From Desarmillaria ectypa (taxonomy: Eukaryota > Basidiomycota > Agaricomycetes > Agaricales > Physalacriaceae): 64,000 nt of DNA. The stretch lies in assembly GCA_030407005.1 (NCBI GenBank), contig JAUDYN010000003.1, positions 2,914,001 to 2,978,000 of the forward strand. Reading direction: 5' to 3'. Within the stretch, counting starts at the first letter, position 1. Every line of letters begins with the position of its first letter. Shown here in pieces: positions 46,201-57,707 of this stretch. Both the position numbers and the translations under genes were made by a program. The notes under the pieces are model-generated. The model searched no databases. It was not told the DNA's origin and worked only from the letters and a program-made list of their open reading frames with translations.

Positions 46201-48144
46201 TAAGAACTTGTCTAACTGTTCTTGTTCATTTTGATTGAGTGGGTAAACCTTGCAATCCAAGGTTGATTTCGCATTTGGGACCAATTCGATTGCGTGGTCC
46301 CAGGGTCTTCTTTCTGGTAACTTGTCAAAGCTTTCTTTAGAGAATAGATCTCTAAAGCTCTGATACTGAGGAGGCACGAGCTCCTCAAACGTCTGTTTTG
46401 GTTTTTCAGTGTTGGCTGCTGCAGCCAACTTGTTTGCATGATGGACAGCATAAAGTATGATTTCTTCCTGCATATTGATGGCAAGAATACTTTCTCCTTC
46501 TTCGAGCTCTTCATCCCATCAGTCTTCTTCATCTGCGTCAGGCAAGGTGAAATGGTTTTGGACGCAATGACATCATCCGAATGTCAAGGTCCCCACCTTC
46601 CAGTTGACGAAAGGGTTATGGCATTTAAGCCAGTCATGGCCCAAATACACAGTTTTAGAGCCTAGGTCAGTGACTGCAAGGTCAATTCGTTCGCTATGTT
46701 CCCCGATGGTCATTTGGAGTTCCATGAATTCGGTAACGTCCCCTGCCTTATTGCACGTTCTGTCGGCATTATAGACCAGTATAGGGGCTGCGGCCTTCCT
46801 GGTATCCAACTGATGTTGTTGGACATAAGTTCGATTGATAGAGCTGCCTGTGCAGCCACTATCCAACAATGCTCGGGTTGTTAATATCTGTTTCCCAGTA
46901 CATGGGGAAAGTTGGATATCTACCAAGAAGTCCCGTCCAGAACTCTTGGTGCCACAAATATATCGAATTGGTTCATATAGTTCATAGAGCTGTTCCTGGG
47001 CTAAGCTTCCTCCCATCTTTAAGCTTTGGATAAGCTCGTCATCGATTTCTCCAAGTCATTTGGGATGTACCCAAATGGAGAGAATCGCTTTGGCAACTGC
47101 CAAAGTCTTGGAGTCACATACTGCATGCATCGTCCAGTCTATTCCAAATGGTTTTAGCCATTGGAATTCGTTCTGCTTCCCTGTTCGTTCAGAAGACTTG
47201 TCTTGCTTCCCTGTACATTCAGAAGCATTTGATACCCCCTTGTTAGGATAGGTGTCAGATTTGACGCTTCCCCTTGCATTCAGAAGGTCGATGTTCTGTG
47301 GTTCCGGTGTTCTGGATATTGGGGTACTGGCTTTAGATTGGCTGGCTTGCCACATCCTAAAAGCTGTGTTGTCTTCTTCGTCGGGTACTTCGATGATGGT
47401 AGTTCTGCTGAAATGCCCCCTTTTTACCGCCTGGGCGCTAGCAGGATCCTGTTCCTTTTCCTCAGCCGGCACCACTCACAACAGAGTTTGAATTTCCTTG
47501 GTCATTGACTCTCAGCTAGTGCCTAAGGCGACCTTTACACATTTGCAACCTGTACCAGTCTGGTTTGGGTAATCCTGCCCCCTTTTTATCGCCTGGGCAC
47601 TAGCGACTTCCTTCCTTTCGGCTTTGATCCTTTGACTTGCCAGCCTGGTTTGGTACTCAGCTTCATCAAGTTTTCCACTCCCCAGACTGGTTTGTCTGGG
47701 TCGTCAGTCCTGGCCTTGGTTAGAGGCACTGTCCTGGTCCTCCACCGACCCTGGTGGAACTGGTGAGCTTGCCCTGCCGCTCGAGGTGGGTACTGGGACG
47801 GTCGGACTTCTGGGAGGCCCAAAGGAGTCCCGCCTACTGGTCCCTGCTCGTCGCTGTGTGCTCAGCAGCATATCCGGTGAGCTCTGCTCATTGGACTTTG
47901 TTGCGGCGCCAACACCACTTGGCAAGTCCCACTCCAGTTTGTCAGAGGCTCAGGATTTGTCACTATAGATACTGGTGTCAGCATCTTCTAGGAGGATGAC
48001 GTACCTGTTTGTTCTTGCTGATTCTTGCTTGGTCTTCAGCTTTGGTGAAGTCATAGATATATTCTTTTTTGTACGTAATTGTCTGTTTGCATAATAATCA
48101 GTCTGACCTGCGGAAACTGAGGACACACCTTGAGACTCGGGCAT
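43244..48144 (-). pseudogene. Element B: Pol polyprotein, decayed
   Basis: Same domain order as element A: linker (47586-48144, NRYVILLEDADTSIYSD), SIM-like TIIEVPDEEDN near 47390, protease LLDSGCTGSSIN near 46850, RT with YLDD intact near 45800, RNase H (45100-45370), integrase zinc finger and core (44360-44776; GHPGITKTKE, ISVDMVTGLPE, VISDRGPQ), GPY/F and chromodomain (43523-43650, DYLVKWKGWTYEHNSWV) and the extra C-terminal tail to 43244. Stops (for example next to the chromodomain at 43521 and in RNase H) mostly replace arginine. The linker runs from the gag junction without an X insertion and shows what the X3 site of A looked like. Confidence 0.88.
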
Positions 48145-48171
48145 GCAAGGGGAATTGAACCTTTGACACCC
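48139..48171 (-). promoter_or_regulatory. Element B gag stop/pol junction hairpin
   Basis: Arms GGGTGT+CAAAGG and CCCTTG+C+ATGCCC with bulged C; two G-T pairs and one A-C mismatch relative to A. Confidence 0.65.
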
Positions 48172-50437
48172 TACTCTTTTACCTCCTCAACCTTGGAGGT
48201 GCTCAGCACCACTGTGTCAGTGGGCCCCACGTATCTCACAACATTCTTCTCTTTTCTCATAGGGCAATCCCTGCTCAGATGACTCTTTTGATCACACCTG
48301 AAGCAGTGCCCCTCGGCTTGTTGCTGGTCAAGTCCATGGGCTTCCCCGCCCCTCCGTATGTCATCCACTTACCAGTTCCAGCATCGCGACTGGTTCCTCC
48401 ACTCCCAGCAGTTGGCTTTGGAGCCGAGGAACTTGTCGCCCCAGCGGTGTTCTTGCCACTGGGCTGCTGTTGTTGGGGATGCAGGCCCTGCTTCTGGCCA
48501 TCCCGAGGTGTACTAGTGGTCTGGTCAAAGACCCATTTCTGCTGTCTCTCTTCATACATCCGGAGGATGCATTCCTTCCACTCCAGATATGAGCGTAGAA
48601 TACTCACACCCATGTTCGATATGAAGGTTGTGTATGAACTAGGCACTCCTAGTTGCACTGCCTTCACCATTGTGCTGCATTTGGCCTCATCAGATCTTCA
48701 GCCCGCTAGCTTGGCTGCTTCTTCCAGCTTCTGGAAATAGTGGGAGGCAGGCTGTGCTCCCATCTGCAAGTCAAACATGCACTTTTCATGTATTTCCTCG
48801 ATCGAGGGATCTTGGAATTGTCGTGTGACTAGGTCGACAAAGTCAGCCCAGTCAGGGTATCGGAAATGGGTGGCGGTGCCATCAAAGGCATCGCCTACCC
48901 AATATTTGGGTCTCTTGTAGACTCACCAGTCCTTGGCAGTGCCCTCGAAATGAGATGTCACGAACAGTACCAGGTGCGACGGCACCTGGAAATAGTGCCG
49001 GAACACTTCGAAATAGGTGATGCAATTGCCTATGAAGCGTTTGATATCATCATGATCCCCCTTGAATGGAGCAGGGACCTTGATGAGGGTTGGCTTGATG
49101 CCCAGATAAGGGGCATCAGTGGCGGCATTCCCGACAGGGTTCGGGATTGGGTCAGGTGGTCCCTGACCAGGGGGTGGTCTTGGGATCGAGAATCGATCTG
49201 GCCTGTACCCCGGGTAGCTTCTTGGCAGCCCCAGCGGTCTTCCCCTTTCTGGCTCCTTTTCCTTCTCTTGAGCCTTGAGGTATTCTGCCAGTGTCTTGCA
49301 GGCAGAATCCTCCCTGTCGAGTTCTTCACGCATCTCTGTGATGCACCATTCCTTTTCCAGCAATTCATTTCTCATCTGTTGCCAGACTTCTTCTGCCATG
49401 GCAGGGGTTCTTGATGCCCCTGCAGTGGCGTTTCCTGCAGGGGCTCCTTTGGCTTCCATTTCTTCTCCCACCCCTGCAAAGAGAAGACTACCACCCTGAT
49501 AGGGGTGGTATCCTTGGTGATGTGCCCTATGGTGTGGGGGCGAGTCGGAAAGTGGTCGTGGACTTACGACCAGGGTATCCAGTGGATAATCCGGATATGT
49601 TTCGTATTGGGGATGGTGGTATTCCATCCTGCTGTAGTAACCTGTATCATAGGTTAACGTATCGTACTGGGGCCTTTGCCCCCAATCATTCCTCTCTTGC
49701 CACCTCCAACCTCCATAGGTGTTGGAGGGTTCTCTCCAGCTCTCGCTGCTCCTGTGGATCTCTGGGCCGAAGCCCTGGAAATAGATCCCCTGCGGAGGGG
49801 CGGAAAATTGACTGGTTGCGATTAGTGCGTATCCGGTGATTGATGATGTTGGCCCTGGCAGAGCTGGGCCCATCAAAGGGAATTCGGATGGGGTTGCCCC
49901 TGTTAAGGGCCAACCACTCATCCATCTCGACTCTGGGTTCTTCCCAGAGATCTCAGGCTTCGACGTCCCTTCATCGAACTTCCCATGCTGCAGTTTGGAA
50001 TGGACCAAAGAGTCTGTGGTCGACCTCAGAGAGGTCGGGCCAGATGAAATCTTCCCCATTTGGGTTGAAGGGGTTGTCGGTGGCACAGGGAGGGGCCGGG
50101 ACTGGGGCGTTGTCTCTGACGATGTCGTCATCGGACTCATCATCGGAGATTTCAATGATGGGGAGGGAGGAGAGTGAGATGGACTCTCCTTCCTCGGGCC
50201 ACTGCTCACAGCCCCAGGGGCCGTAAGGGTGGTTTTGATCCATGCCAGGATCATCGGGGTATTGGGGTCCAGAGTAGTCGGACCTTCTACTGTCATCACT
50301 TTCAGGCGACAGGGAATCTGCTCTCCGCTGGGATATGTGGAGGGCAGGGGTTCTTGGACGAGGGGGGGACCAGGGTATGGGGGTGGGGGTTCATCCAGTG
50401 TAAACCGAACATCCCTCTCGTATTCTTGGGCCGCCAT
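48171..50437 (-). pseudogene. Element B: Gag, joined in frame to the PPPPY part of ORF1
   Basis: A 504-codon frame (50437-48923) followed, after stops, by the zinc-knuckle end (48670-48171; the knuckle itself is partly lost). It starts in the ORF1 frame (DEPPPPYPGPP near 50390) and passes into the gag frame at a C-tract of 7 where A has 8. Contents: proline-rich region, tyrosine-rich stretch, YHPYQGGSLLFAG, coiled coil and Gag core (GDHDDIKRFIGNC, FEVFRHYFQ, TAKDW). Nonsense changes, for example at 48923 (W to stop), make it inactive as it stands. Confidence 0.82.
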
Positions 50438-50884
50438 GTGGCCAGCTGTTGGTCGCTCCAGTGCGACAGTGGATCATTCCATCCGGTAATAGAGGAGGAT
50501 GGCTCTCGCATTGTATGCGCGAGTGGATTCAGCAATCTGGGCCCGAAGTTCTGGGATCCCCGGAGTTGGGGGCCTCAAGTCCGAACTCCCCTCAGAGGAG
50601 GAGGCAACTGTAAATCGAGCCCTGGGGCGAACGAGTGGAATTGCTTCTCGTTCTCCCAATCTTGTGGGGGGTATCCCCCTGGGAATGACATGGATGGGTG
50701 TTGGGGCAGGGCAGGGGGATGGGTCGCATCATTGGGGCTGCCTTTGTCTAAGCAGTGCCCAGATTTCTTCCTCGTAGATTAATACAGCGAGGACCGTAAA
50801 AAATGACAATAGTATGGTGCCACCGATGGTGATGCCGAGAGATACGGTTCGGGGTTCTTGGGGGTTTCTTTCTTCTCCAGGCAT
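49686..50884 (-). pseudogene. Element B: ORF1 (membrane segment, PPPPY, SIM-like motif), broken
   Basis: ATG at 50884 (MPGEERNPQEP) with the membrane segment (LGITIGGTILLSFFTVLAVL). The frame then passes LGEREAIPLVRP and PPPPY, has a one-base deletion relative to A in the C-tract near 50370, and continues as HPYGPWG...SSLPIIEISDDESDD (50243-49971) and MDEWLALNRGNP...LQHLWRLEVAREE (49925-49686). The conserved ends and motifs match element A's ORF1; stops and the shift break it. Confidence 0.8.
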
Positions 50885-50930
50885 GGAGAAGTTCTTCTAT
50901 ATGGCTAGCGTAATAGAAGTAGGAGGGATA

Positions 50931-50943
50931 ATCTCTTGTTTAA
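50931..50943 (-). promoter_or_regulatory. Element B primer binding site (self-priming type)
   Basis: TTAAACAAGAGAT in the sense direction, exact complement of B's own LTR segment at 51086-51098. It differs from A's site at position 2, and the LTR differs in step. Confidence 0.8.
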
Positions 50944-51366
50944 TGTTATGTACTGACTTGGGCATGTGACTTGGGATGATCAGCTGATCTCTCTGGGCCG
51001 TTATGCATTTGAATGATCACCCAATGAGAGAGATAGAAGCTGGAAGTCTTCTGTGTTGTGCAAACAAGAAGTATATGATGTTAATTTAAACAAGAGATAG
51101 AGTACAACGGTCTAGTTTACTCTGTTTATATAGTATCTCTACAGTGTTATATTTAGGTGAAACACTACAGTCCATGCACAAACAGTGTTGAAGTAGGACA
51201 ATCCGGAAGGATCATAGAATCAATGAAAAGCGTCTAGGGTGACAGTTGGTGAGAATGAGGGTTGTAGCCAGCGAATAGCTGGATACGAGTCAGTTTCTGG
51301 ATAAGATTAGATGGATAAGTCATGGATATGACTCAGATAAGATAAGATAATGGAAAAATCATAACA
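50944..51366 (-). repeat. Element B 5' LTR
   Basis: 423 bp; TATA box on the minus strand near 51125-51133 and self-primer match at 51086-51098. Confidence 0.92.
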
Positions 51367-51371
51367 TGATT

Positions 51372-53111
51372 CAGCCATGTGACAAATCGGTCCAGATTGC
51401 ATCAGTAGCCCCACTGAGTTACTGATTCCTTAATAATCCAGCCTCATGAGGCACAAAATTGCCAGAGAAGCAGCAGGAAGTAACAAAGGAACCACTGGAG
51501 ACTGCAAATATTGCAGTAGAATATGCATGTGTGGGGGAGACTGCAGATAAGCTCAGTAATGAGCCATTAAGCCTTAAAGAAGCCAAAACAAGGCCAGATT
51601 AGCATCATTGGAAGAAAGCAATGGATGAAGAATATAATCTATTGACTTCTCTAGGCATATGGCAGCTGGAAGAATTACCTCAGGATAGGTCACTTGTTAA
51701 TTGCAAGTGGACCTACAGGCTGAAAAGAGATGGTGATGGGAAAATCACCAGGCACAAAGCCAGACTCATCATGAAAGGATTTTCACAGAAACCCAGAATT
51801 GATTTCTTTGAGACATATGCACCCATAGTTAGGCTGGACATATTCTGCCTACTTATGGCCATTGCCGCACAAAGAAACCTGATTATTCATGGAATGGATA
51901 TCATTGGAGCCTACTTAAATGGAAAGCTCAATAAATCTATTTATATGGCACAGCCACCCGAATATTCTGATGAGAGTGGCAAGGTGGCACACCTCAAGTT
52001 GACATTATATGGACTTAAGCAATCTGGCCAAGTTTGGAATGAGAAATTAAACGCTACCTTTTTGGGACTCAGATACATGAGATTGATTAGCAATCAATGT
52101 GTGTATATCAGACAGATGGATTCTGGTCCTATAATTGTAGCTGTGCATGTAGACAACATGACACTGCTTGCCCCGGATGATGAAACCATGTCTATTATGA
52201 AAGAAGAGCTTAAGAAGAAGCTAAATGTTACAGATATGGGGGAGATTCAATACATATTGGGCATGAAGATAGACAGGAATTGGGAGAAGGGTACCATTAC
52301 CTTATCACAGAAGGCATATATTTTGAAGGTACTCAAGCAAATGGGCATGAAAGACTGCAAACCAGTCAAAATGCCTATAGACCTGAATATATAGCTAGAG
52401 AAAATCCCCAAAGACGATCTCTGGAGCACTGACATAGCCACCAGGCAATATTACCATACTGGTGTCAGATCTCTGATGTATGCAGCCAATGGATCTCAGC
52501 CTGACATTGTATATGCTGTCATGGAATTGAACAAATACATACAAAATCTGGCCACTGAGCATGTCACAGCTCTGAAACAAGTTTGCCATTACTTGAAGGG
52601 GACTCTGGATTTTGGTATCACATATGGAGAGACTACAGATAAACTGATACCCTACTCAGATTCAGACTGAGGAGAAGACAGGACAGATAGAAGATCAACA
52701 TCTGGTTATGTCTGTACCTATGCAGGGGGAGCTATTACTTGGAGTTCAAAGAAACAGCCCACTGTAGCTCTATCCACTATGGAGGCAGAATATATGGCCC
52801 TTTCACAAATAACCCAAGAAGTAATATGGTTGCAGGCAATTTTAACTGAATTAGGATTGCCACCTGATGGTGCAACCACTATTTTCATTGACAATCAGTC
52901 AGTGATCAAATTCACTGAGAACCCCATATTCCACGTGCGATCAAAGCACATAGACATATGGCATCACTTCATTCACAAGTGCATGGCTTCAAATGAAGTC
53001 AAAGTTCAGCACTGCACATCAGAGGAGAACTTAGCAGATATATTCACTAAAGGGCTACCAAGACTATTACATGAATATCTATCTGCAGGTATTTTAGGAG
53101 CTCGGAATTGA
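51372..53111 (+). pseudogene. Copia gag-pol, 3' part: RT and RNase H
   Basis: Continues the Copia frame. RT: EEYNLLTSLGIWQL, CKWTYRLKRDGDGKITRHKA, ETYAPIVRLD, YGLKQSGQVWNEKL. The catalytic motif, normally YVDD, reads HVDN (52147-52158) from two transitions, so the RT is dead. RNase H: STMEAEYMALSQITQEVIWL, FIDNQSVIKF, HVRSKHIDI, LADIFTKGLP. In-frame stops occur near 52392 and 52668. The frame ends with TGA at 53109-53111 next to the polypurine tract. Confidence 0.9.
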
Positions 53112-53118
53112 GGGGGAG

Positions 53119-53329
53119 TGTTGGGATAGCAATCCTGAGCAAGTACTAGAATGTACTCAAAGGATTGGCTTACTCAGCAGGATCAAGTTTGGACCATAAA
53201 AGTGGACATACATAGTATTTCATAGTAAGTTCTAGAAGTAGTACAAAATGTATTTAAGTAGGACACCTCTTGCTTGAGAGGCAAGTATTTTACCATCCTT
53301 TCTATGTTCTCCTTGCTCTCGTTACAACA
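53119..53329 (+). repeat. Copia 3' LTR
   Basis: 211 bp, TGTTGGGATAGC...CGTTACAACA, followed by GTCTC. Confidence 0.92.
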
Positions 53330-53413
53330 GTCTCAATCTCACCTCCTCATGTGACCATATTCTCAAGAACCTGCTCAGTTTCCTTGCTCTCTGCTCATAG
53401 GAGATCCAGACAT

Positions 53414-53596
53414 TGTTGTAACAAGAATGAGGAGAACAAAAAAGAAGATAAAATACTGCCTCTTGAGTAAGAGGACTACTTCTAGAATTTACTATAAAAT
53501 ACTATGTGTCCACTTTTATAGCCTTAAGTTAATCCTGATGAGTAAGTTAATCCTTTGAGTACATTCTAGTACTTGCTCAAGATTGCTATTCCAACA
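53414..53596 (-). repeat. Divergent solo Copia LTR in reverse orientation
   Basis: TGTTGTAACAAG...ATTCCAACA is the reverse complement of a degenerate copy of the 211-bp Copia LTR (shared GAGCAAGTACTAGAATGTAC and AAAAGTGGACA blocks), about 183 bp. I see no clear TSD. Confidence 0.75.
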
Positions 53597-54468
53597 GACT
53601 GCATCTTAAAACATTTTTTTTTACTGTATCTCATTGTTGCATAGCATTACACATTCTTGCACCCAATTAGAGCCCACAGTAAATACTCAATTGCATTGCT
53701 TCATTGACCAGTAAATAACTGTACAGTGAAAAGTTCTCAATATTTATACAGATCTTTTCTACAAAAATACTAAATAAAAAAAAACATTGAATATTTTTTG
53801 TATGTTTGGGGGTAAAAATACTCAAATTTTAGTGGCTACGGGAAATCGGCTCGTCAAATATCTTTATTATGTCCATACCTTCACTTTCGTGACAAAAAAC
53901 TCGGGGGTTTACCTAACCAGGGTCCTTCTAAAAATCGGTCGGATTTTTGGCGGCTTTTGTTTGTCCACAACTGTAACAATAGCCTGACTATAGCAGATTA
54001 TTATTATTATTACGAACTTCTTCATTAGTAAGTTCTGTCGACACTAATAGTGACGTTAGGTGTGAAGTTCGCACTCGATCTAACCTAACACTGATGTGAA
54101 CCGAGCAGTTATATCACCCAGTTTTCTGGGGCTGACAGGCTCATTTGTATTTCTACCGAATGCGCGAAAGCAGCTGTACTGCTGCAGTTGTTGATACGCA
54201 AGGCCAACGTCGTACGAGGTCTTGCTCTGCTCGCATCTTCGAGATCGCCAGGTAAGTGGCTGTGCACCTTAGTAATGCCATCAGATACATCCTTTTCGGA
54301 GGGTCTTCATCTTTCCAGCGTCCTTATCCATTATTCCTGTGCTCGAAACCAACACGCTGAAAGAGGCTGGGTACGAAGCTCGTGCTGTTTGTCAAACCAT
54401 TTCGTTGATATCCCATTTCTACCATTTTTGTCTATGCGGGTCCGGGATAGAATCCACCATCATCCGAC
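53597..54468. other. Transition from repeats to genes; AT-rich then mixed, upstream of IST1
   Basis: No gene recognised. 53597-53830 is AT-rich with poly-A/T tracts; from about 53850 CpG becomes common and no Gypsy or Copia sequence is seen. The part next to 54469 should hold the IST1 promoter. A 94-codon frame at 54188-54472 has no recognisable features. Confidence 0.5.
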
Positions 54469-55726
54469 ATGATTCCTTGGAATTCTACTAAAGCCAAGGT
54501 AGATCCAGTTCAGGCCACTATTTATTCATCGTCGACTTCACCTCTTGTAAGGTGCAGCTCCGGTAATGATCGACTGTAATCCCTGGAGTCAGTGATCCCC
54601 CATTTACACGCCCTCTGTCAACAGCATATCCGTACAACGACTCAGGACTTTACAAGAAAAGAAGGGGGCCCAGGCCAAGGCATCGCGTCGAGATATTGCC
54701 ACTCTAATTGAGCGGGGAAAGCTTGAGACCGCCAGGGTTAAAGTGGAGACCAGTACGTTCCGCATTTCAACCTCTCCTTGTTATTGTTGAACCGGATATT
54801 CGTAGTAATTAATGAAGACATCCATATCGAGCTTCTGGAACTGCTTGAGCTTTACTGCGAGCTTCTCATAGCTCGCTTTGGGCTTCTGGACATGAAGTAA
54901 GCGAGCGAAATCTGTGGCGTTCGCCGCGGTTGATTGACACAAGTCATTCAAGTTCCCGAGAACCCGATCCGGCGATCAGTGAAGGCGTTTGTTCGTAAGC
55001 AAGGGTCATATCTCACCACTCTTTCTTCTAATCCGGGTTGCCGATCCAGGATCATATTTTCTGCTCCCCGAACTGAAGTCAAAGGCATATGCTAAAACCC
55101 TCTTCACCATGTCAACTACATTCTCAAATATTCACTTCCAGAACTTCATGTACTGCGCGACATTCTCATGCACAAGTACGGTAGAGATTTTTCTATCGCC
55201 ATCATGGAGAACCGTGATGGACGTGTCAGTGACCGCGTAAGATTTCTCATTTACGTTTGAGTGTTCGTATAAACGTATTTGTGCACAGGTCGTTCGAAAG
55301 TTGGACATTACCATGCCTTCGCCAGAGCTCGTCAATGCATATCTGGCGGAGATAGCAAAGGCGTATGGCGTTTCCTGGATGTCTCCGAACACCCCAAGTT
55401 CGGACGGCAACATAGATGACGGCTCCAACGGAGGTGTGAAGGTCAGTATTCTATGCCAATGAATGTTGTATGGGAGACCCCATTGCTTTATGTTATAGCA
55501 AACGGCCGCAGGTGAAGCAAATTCTCCACCTGCATATAGACCAAAGCCAACGGCAGAGCCCGGCCCTGTACTCCCTGCAATTCCGCCGGATGGTCCAGAC
55601 AACAAGAAATCAAAGTCAGAAGATGCAACAACACCCGTTTCAAAAGCCCAACCGGCGACAATGGACACGGTAGAAGACGAGTTTGAAGCATTGAATAGAC
55701 GGTTTGCAGCGCTGAAGAAGAAATAG
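54469..55726 (+). CDS. IST1: IST1-like ESCRT-III regulator, nine exons
   Basis: IST1 acts with ESCRT-III and the Vps4 ATPase in endosomal sorting and membrane scission. Exons: 54469-54498, 54552-54562, 54625-54752, 54806-54896, 54953-54994, 55050-55084, 55142-55236, 55289-55441, 55499-55726; they sum to 813 nt with all phases matching, giving 270 residues. Family signature in order: MIPWNSTKAKVQLR, SVQRLRTLQEKK, RRDIATLIERGKLETARVKVE, ELLELYCELLIARFGLLD, REPDPAISE, SIIFSAPRTEVKELHVLRDI, KYGRDF, VVRKLDITMPSPELVNAYL and EIAKAYGVSW. The C-terminal 75 residues are proline-rich and end EALNRRFAALKKK, where other IST1 proteins carry MIT-interacting motifs. Odd points: exon 2 is only 11 nt, and intron 6 (55085-55141) starts with GC. 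The start was chosen because MxxWN/STKAKVQLR matches the family N-terminus. Confidence 0.92.
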
Positions 55727-57707
55727 CGATGGTAGGTAAGTTGTGCTGTGAACATGTATGTAACGTACAGGCATGCTGTATTTGAATAATATGTGGTACC
55801 GCATGCTGCGAAGTTCTTGTGTGGCAATCATCGTCATTGAATCTGTTCTTCGGTTGAATCCCTCAGCCTATCGCTTTGCCGAGTTTATATTCCTGTCCTT
55901 CACGGACATAAGCATGACACCGACATTGGTATGCACGATTGCCCTCAGCATGTTCCTATCGTGCCTCGCCCGGTGCCCGAATAAGCGTTAATATTGTATG
56001 GTTACTAACCCTTCTCCGCCGTGATCATGCTTCCATACTGTAAGGGTCATACTGAGAATGGGGGCTGCTCGCACCTGCAACATCCAAGGTCCACCGACAC
56101 CAATATCGCCGGAAAGTCTACCTTTACCTCACCTACCCTGTCGTGATTTGCTTCCCTTTGTGCATAATGTCAAGACTAGACCCCCCGGCTATTCAGACCT
56201 ACGTGCGGTGGTGCTCGAGTGCTCTCCGATGCTTACTTGGAGATCGACGACACATAGCAGTTGGGACTCGAGTTTTGGCATCCTGGCCTTGAATAGTATT
56301 CCCTACTACTATCCGATGAGGCGGGATTCGACGTTGACTCCGAGGACATAACACTCATCGTCGGGATTTACCTTCCTTACCTGATAAACATGCGTATTCA
56401 AAGGGTTTCTATCCAAAAACGGGAAAGTTCAGGGCGACATACACATACTTAAAGGAAACTCTGATCTTGTGTCCGTCTCATGCTGGTTTGTTAGTATATG
56501 TATACACGAGGCCGGTAGGGTCTCAACGAATTGTATGCGCTTTGTTACTCACTACGTAGCACCATCATGGTCATCAGGGAAGTGTCATCGTGGCATTTGT
56601 GTCGCACACGGGGGGGCGAAGCCGCTCGACGTCGAAGTGCTACAGAATTTGAAAGCCACTACGAGATTTCCTAGTCTGGGCAAAATGCTAAGCTCCCCGT
56701 GGGCTGGAACGCTGATAATATTAAAGGCGGCTTCGGCTGGCCTATCTTGAAGCCTAAAGGCGCCAAATAACCGTACGTAGAATTCGTGACCGCGCACACG
56801 CGGAGGAGGTCAGAAGCGCTCGGATCCCCAAGTATAACGTAGTGGCAGTCGGCGGTCGTAGCGTACCGAGGTAACGGGTCAGTAATATGATGTCTATAAA
56901 GGAGCCTAAATTCTTGTAACCCAGTGAACGGGTCTCAGAAGTCTAAGAACGATGTCGGGTGACCCATGAGTGAACGACGCGTAGCACAGGGCGAGCGCGT
57001 TTTGGGAAATCGAAACCAATGCGGACTCCGAGTCGGAGATGGTGGCATTTATTGATTCCAATAGGTCTTGGCAATTACACCAGACTTTTTCGAGAATTTC
57101 TTTTGAGTACCTAAGAATCATGCTGGAAGTCTGAGGTCGGTAACTAATTGTCAATGTCATGATTGCCGCTCTACGGGGGTTTTTGTCGCCAACGGAGGAG
57201 GCTCACCGACGATATGAAGCTATGGATCTGAATACATGCCGTTCTGGCGGAGTTGGTCACGAGAAAGCTGAGTTGAATCTTCGGGCTAATATGGTCATAT
57301 ACGAAAATTTGTCTCCGACAGGGTACACCTTGGGTAGCTTTCTATCTCTAATTTGTATGCCCTCCCTCCTCACAACTATCAAAATGCATGGGCTATCATA
57401 ACATACATATCTCTCGTATCTTCTGTTTTGTTTCATTGTTCTGAGTGCGTCGACTCATTTTTTCAAGTATTTTCCCTACAAAAACTAAATAAGTATTTTA
57501 TCTAAAACGGAAGGGTCTCGGAAGAAATTTGGATGCCATCGGAATGGCTGGTTGATGTCCGCCGTAAGCCTGAAAGGCCACGATCTCACGATCGCACCGG
57601 GTCTATCAGCCTGAGGGTTATAAAGGGGTATTTTATTTAACTGATGTTCATTTCATCGCGATTATTTTTCGACTCTTTCCATTCCGTCGTTGACCGTCTA
57701 CCCAGCC
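55727..57707. other. Intergenic region between IST1 and the methyltransferase; no gene recognised
   Basis: About 2 kb without a supported gene. The longest frames (97, 93 and 84 codons) have no recognisable motif or splice chain. CpG is common and no transposon sequence was recognised. The last 200 bp, AT-rich then TTTCATTCCG-like, should contain the promoter of the next gene. Confidence 0.5.

Larger units (their letters stand above)
42789..51366 (-). mobile_element. Element B: Ty3/Gypsy chromovirus inserted in the Copia element
   Basis: Minus strand, 423-bp LTRs at 42789-43211 and 50944-51366, TSD TGATT (42784-42788, 51367-51371). I counted 16 LTR differences, all transitions, including three places with TG in one LTR and CA in the other. 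The layout matches element A without an X insertion: ORF1, Gag, hairpin, Pol. It is more decayed than A (more stops) but less than C, D and E. Confidence 0.93.
40184..53329 (+). mobile_element. Ty1/Copia retrotransposon, complete but decayed, holding element B
   Basis: Plus strand, 211-bp LTRs at 40184-40394 and 53119-53329, TSD GTCTC (40179-40183, 53330-53334), polypurine tract GAGGGGGAG before the 3' LTR. I counted 13 LTR differences, all transitions, and at five places one LTR has TG where the other has CA. The gag-pol frame (40479-42788 and 51372-53111) stays in one phase when element B and one TGATT are removed (1,350 codons), with only nonsense changes. Confidence 0.93.

Noticed and set aside
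53409..53601. Target-site duplication for the small solo Copia LTR
   Set aside because: Flanks GACAT and GACTG agree only partly.
56906..57160. 84-codon minus-strand frame between IST1 and the methyltransferase
   Set aside because: Looks protein-like in composition but has no recognisable motif, no supporting splice chain and no neighbour evidence.
57690..57707. Upstream start for the methyltransferase at 57690
   Set aside because: The codon there is TTG; the ATG at 57708 has good context and is the simpler start.
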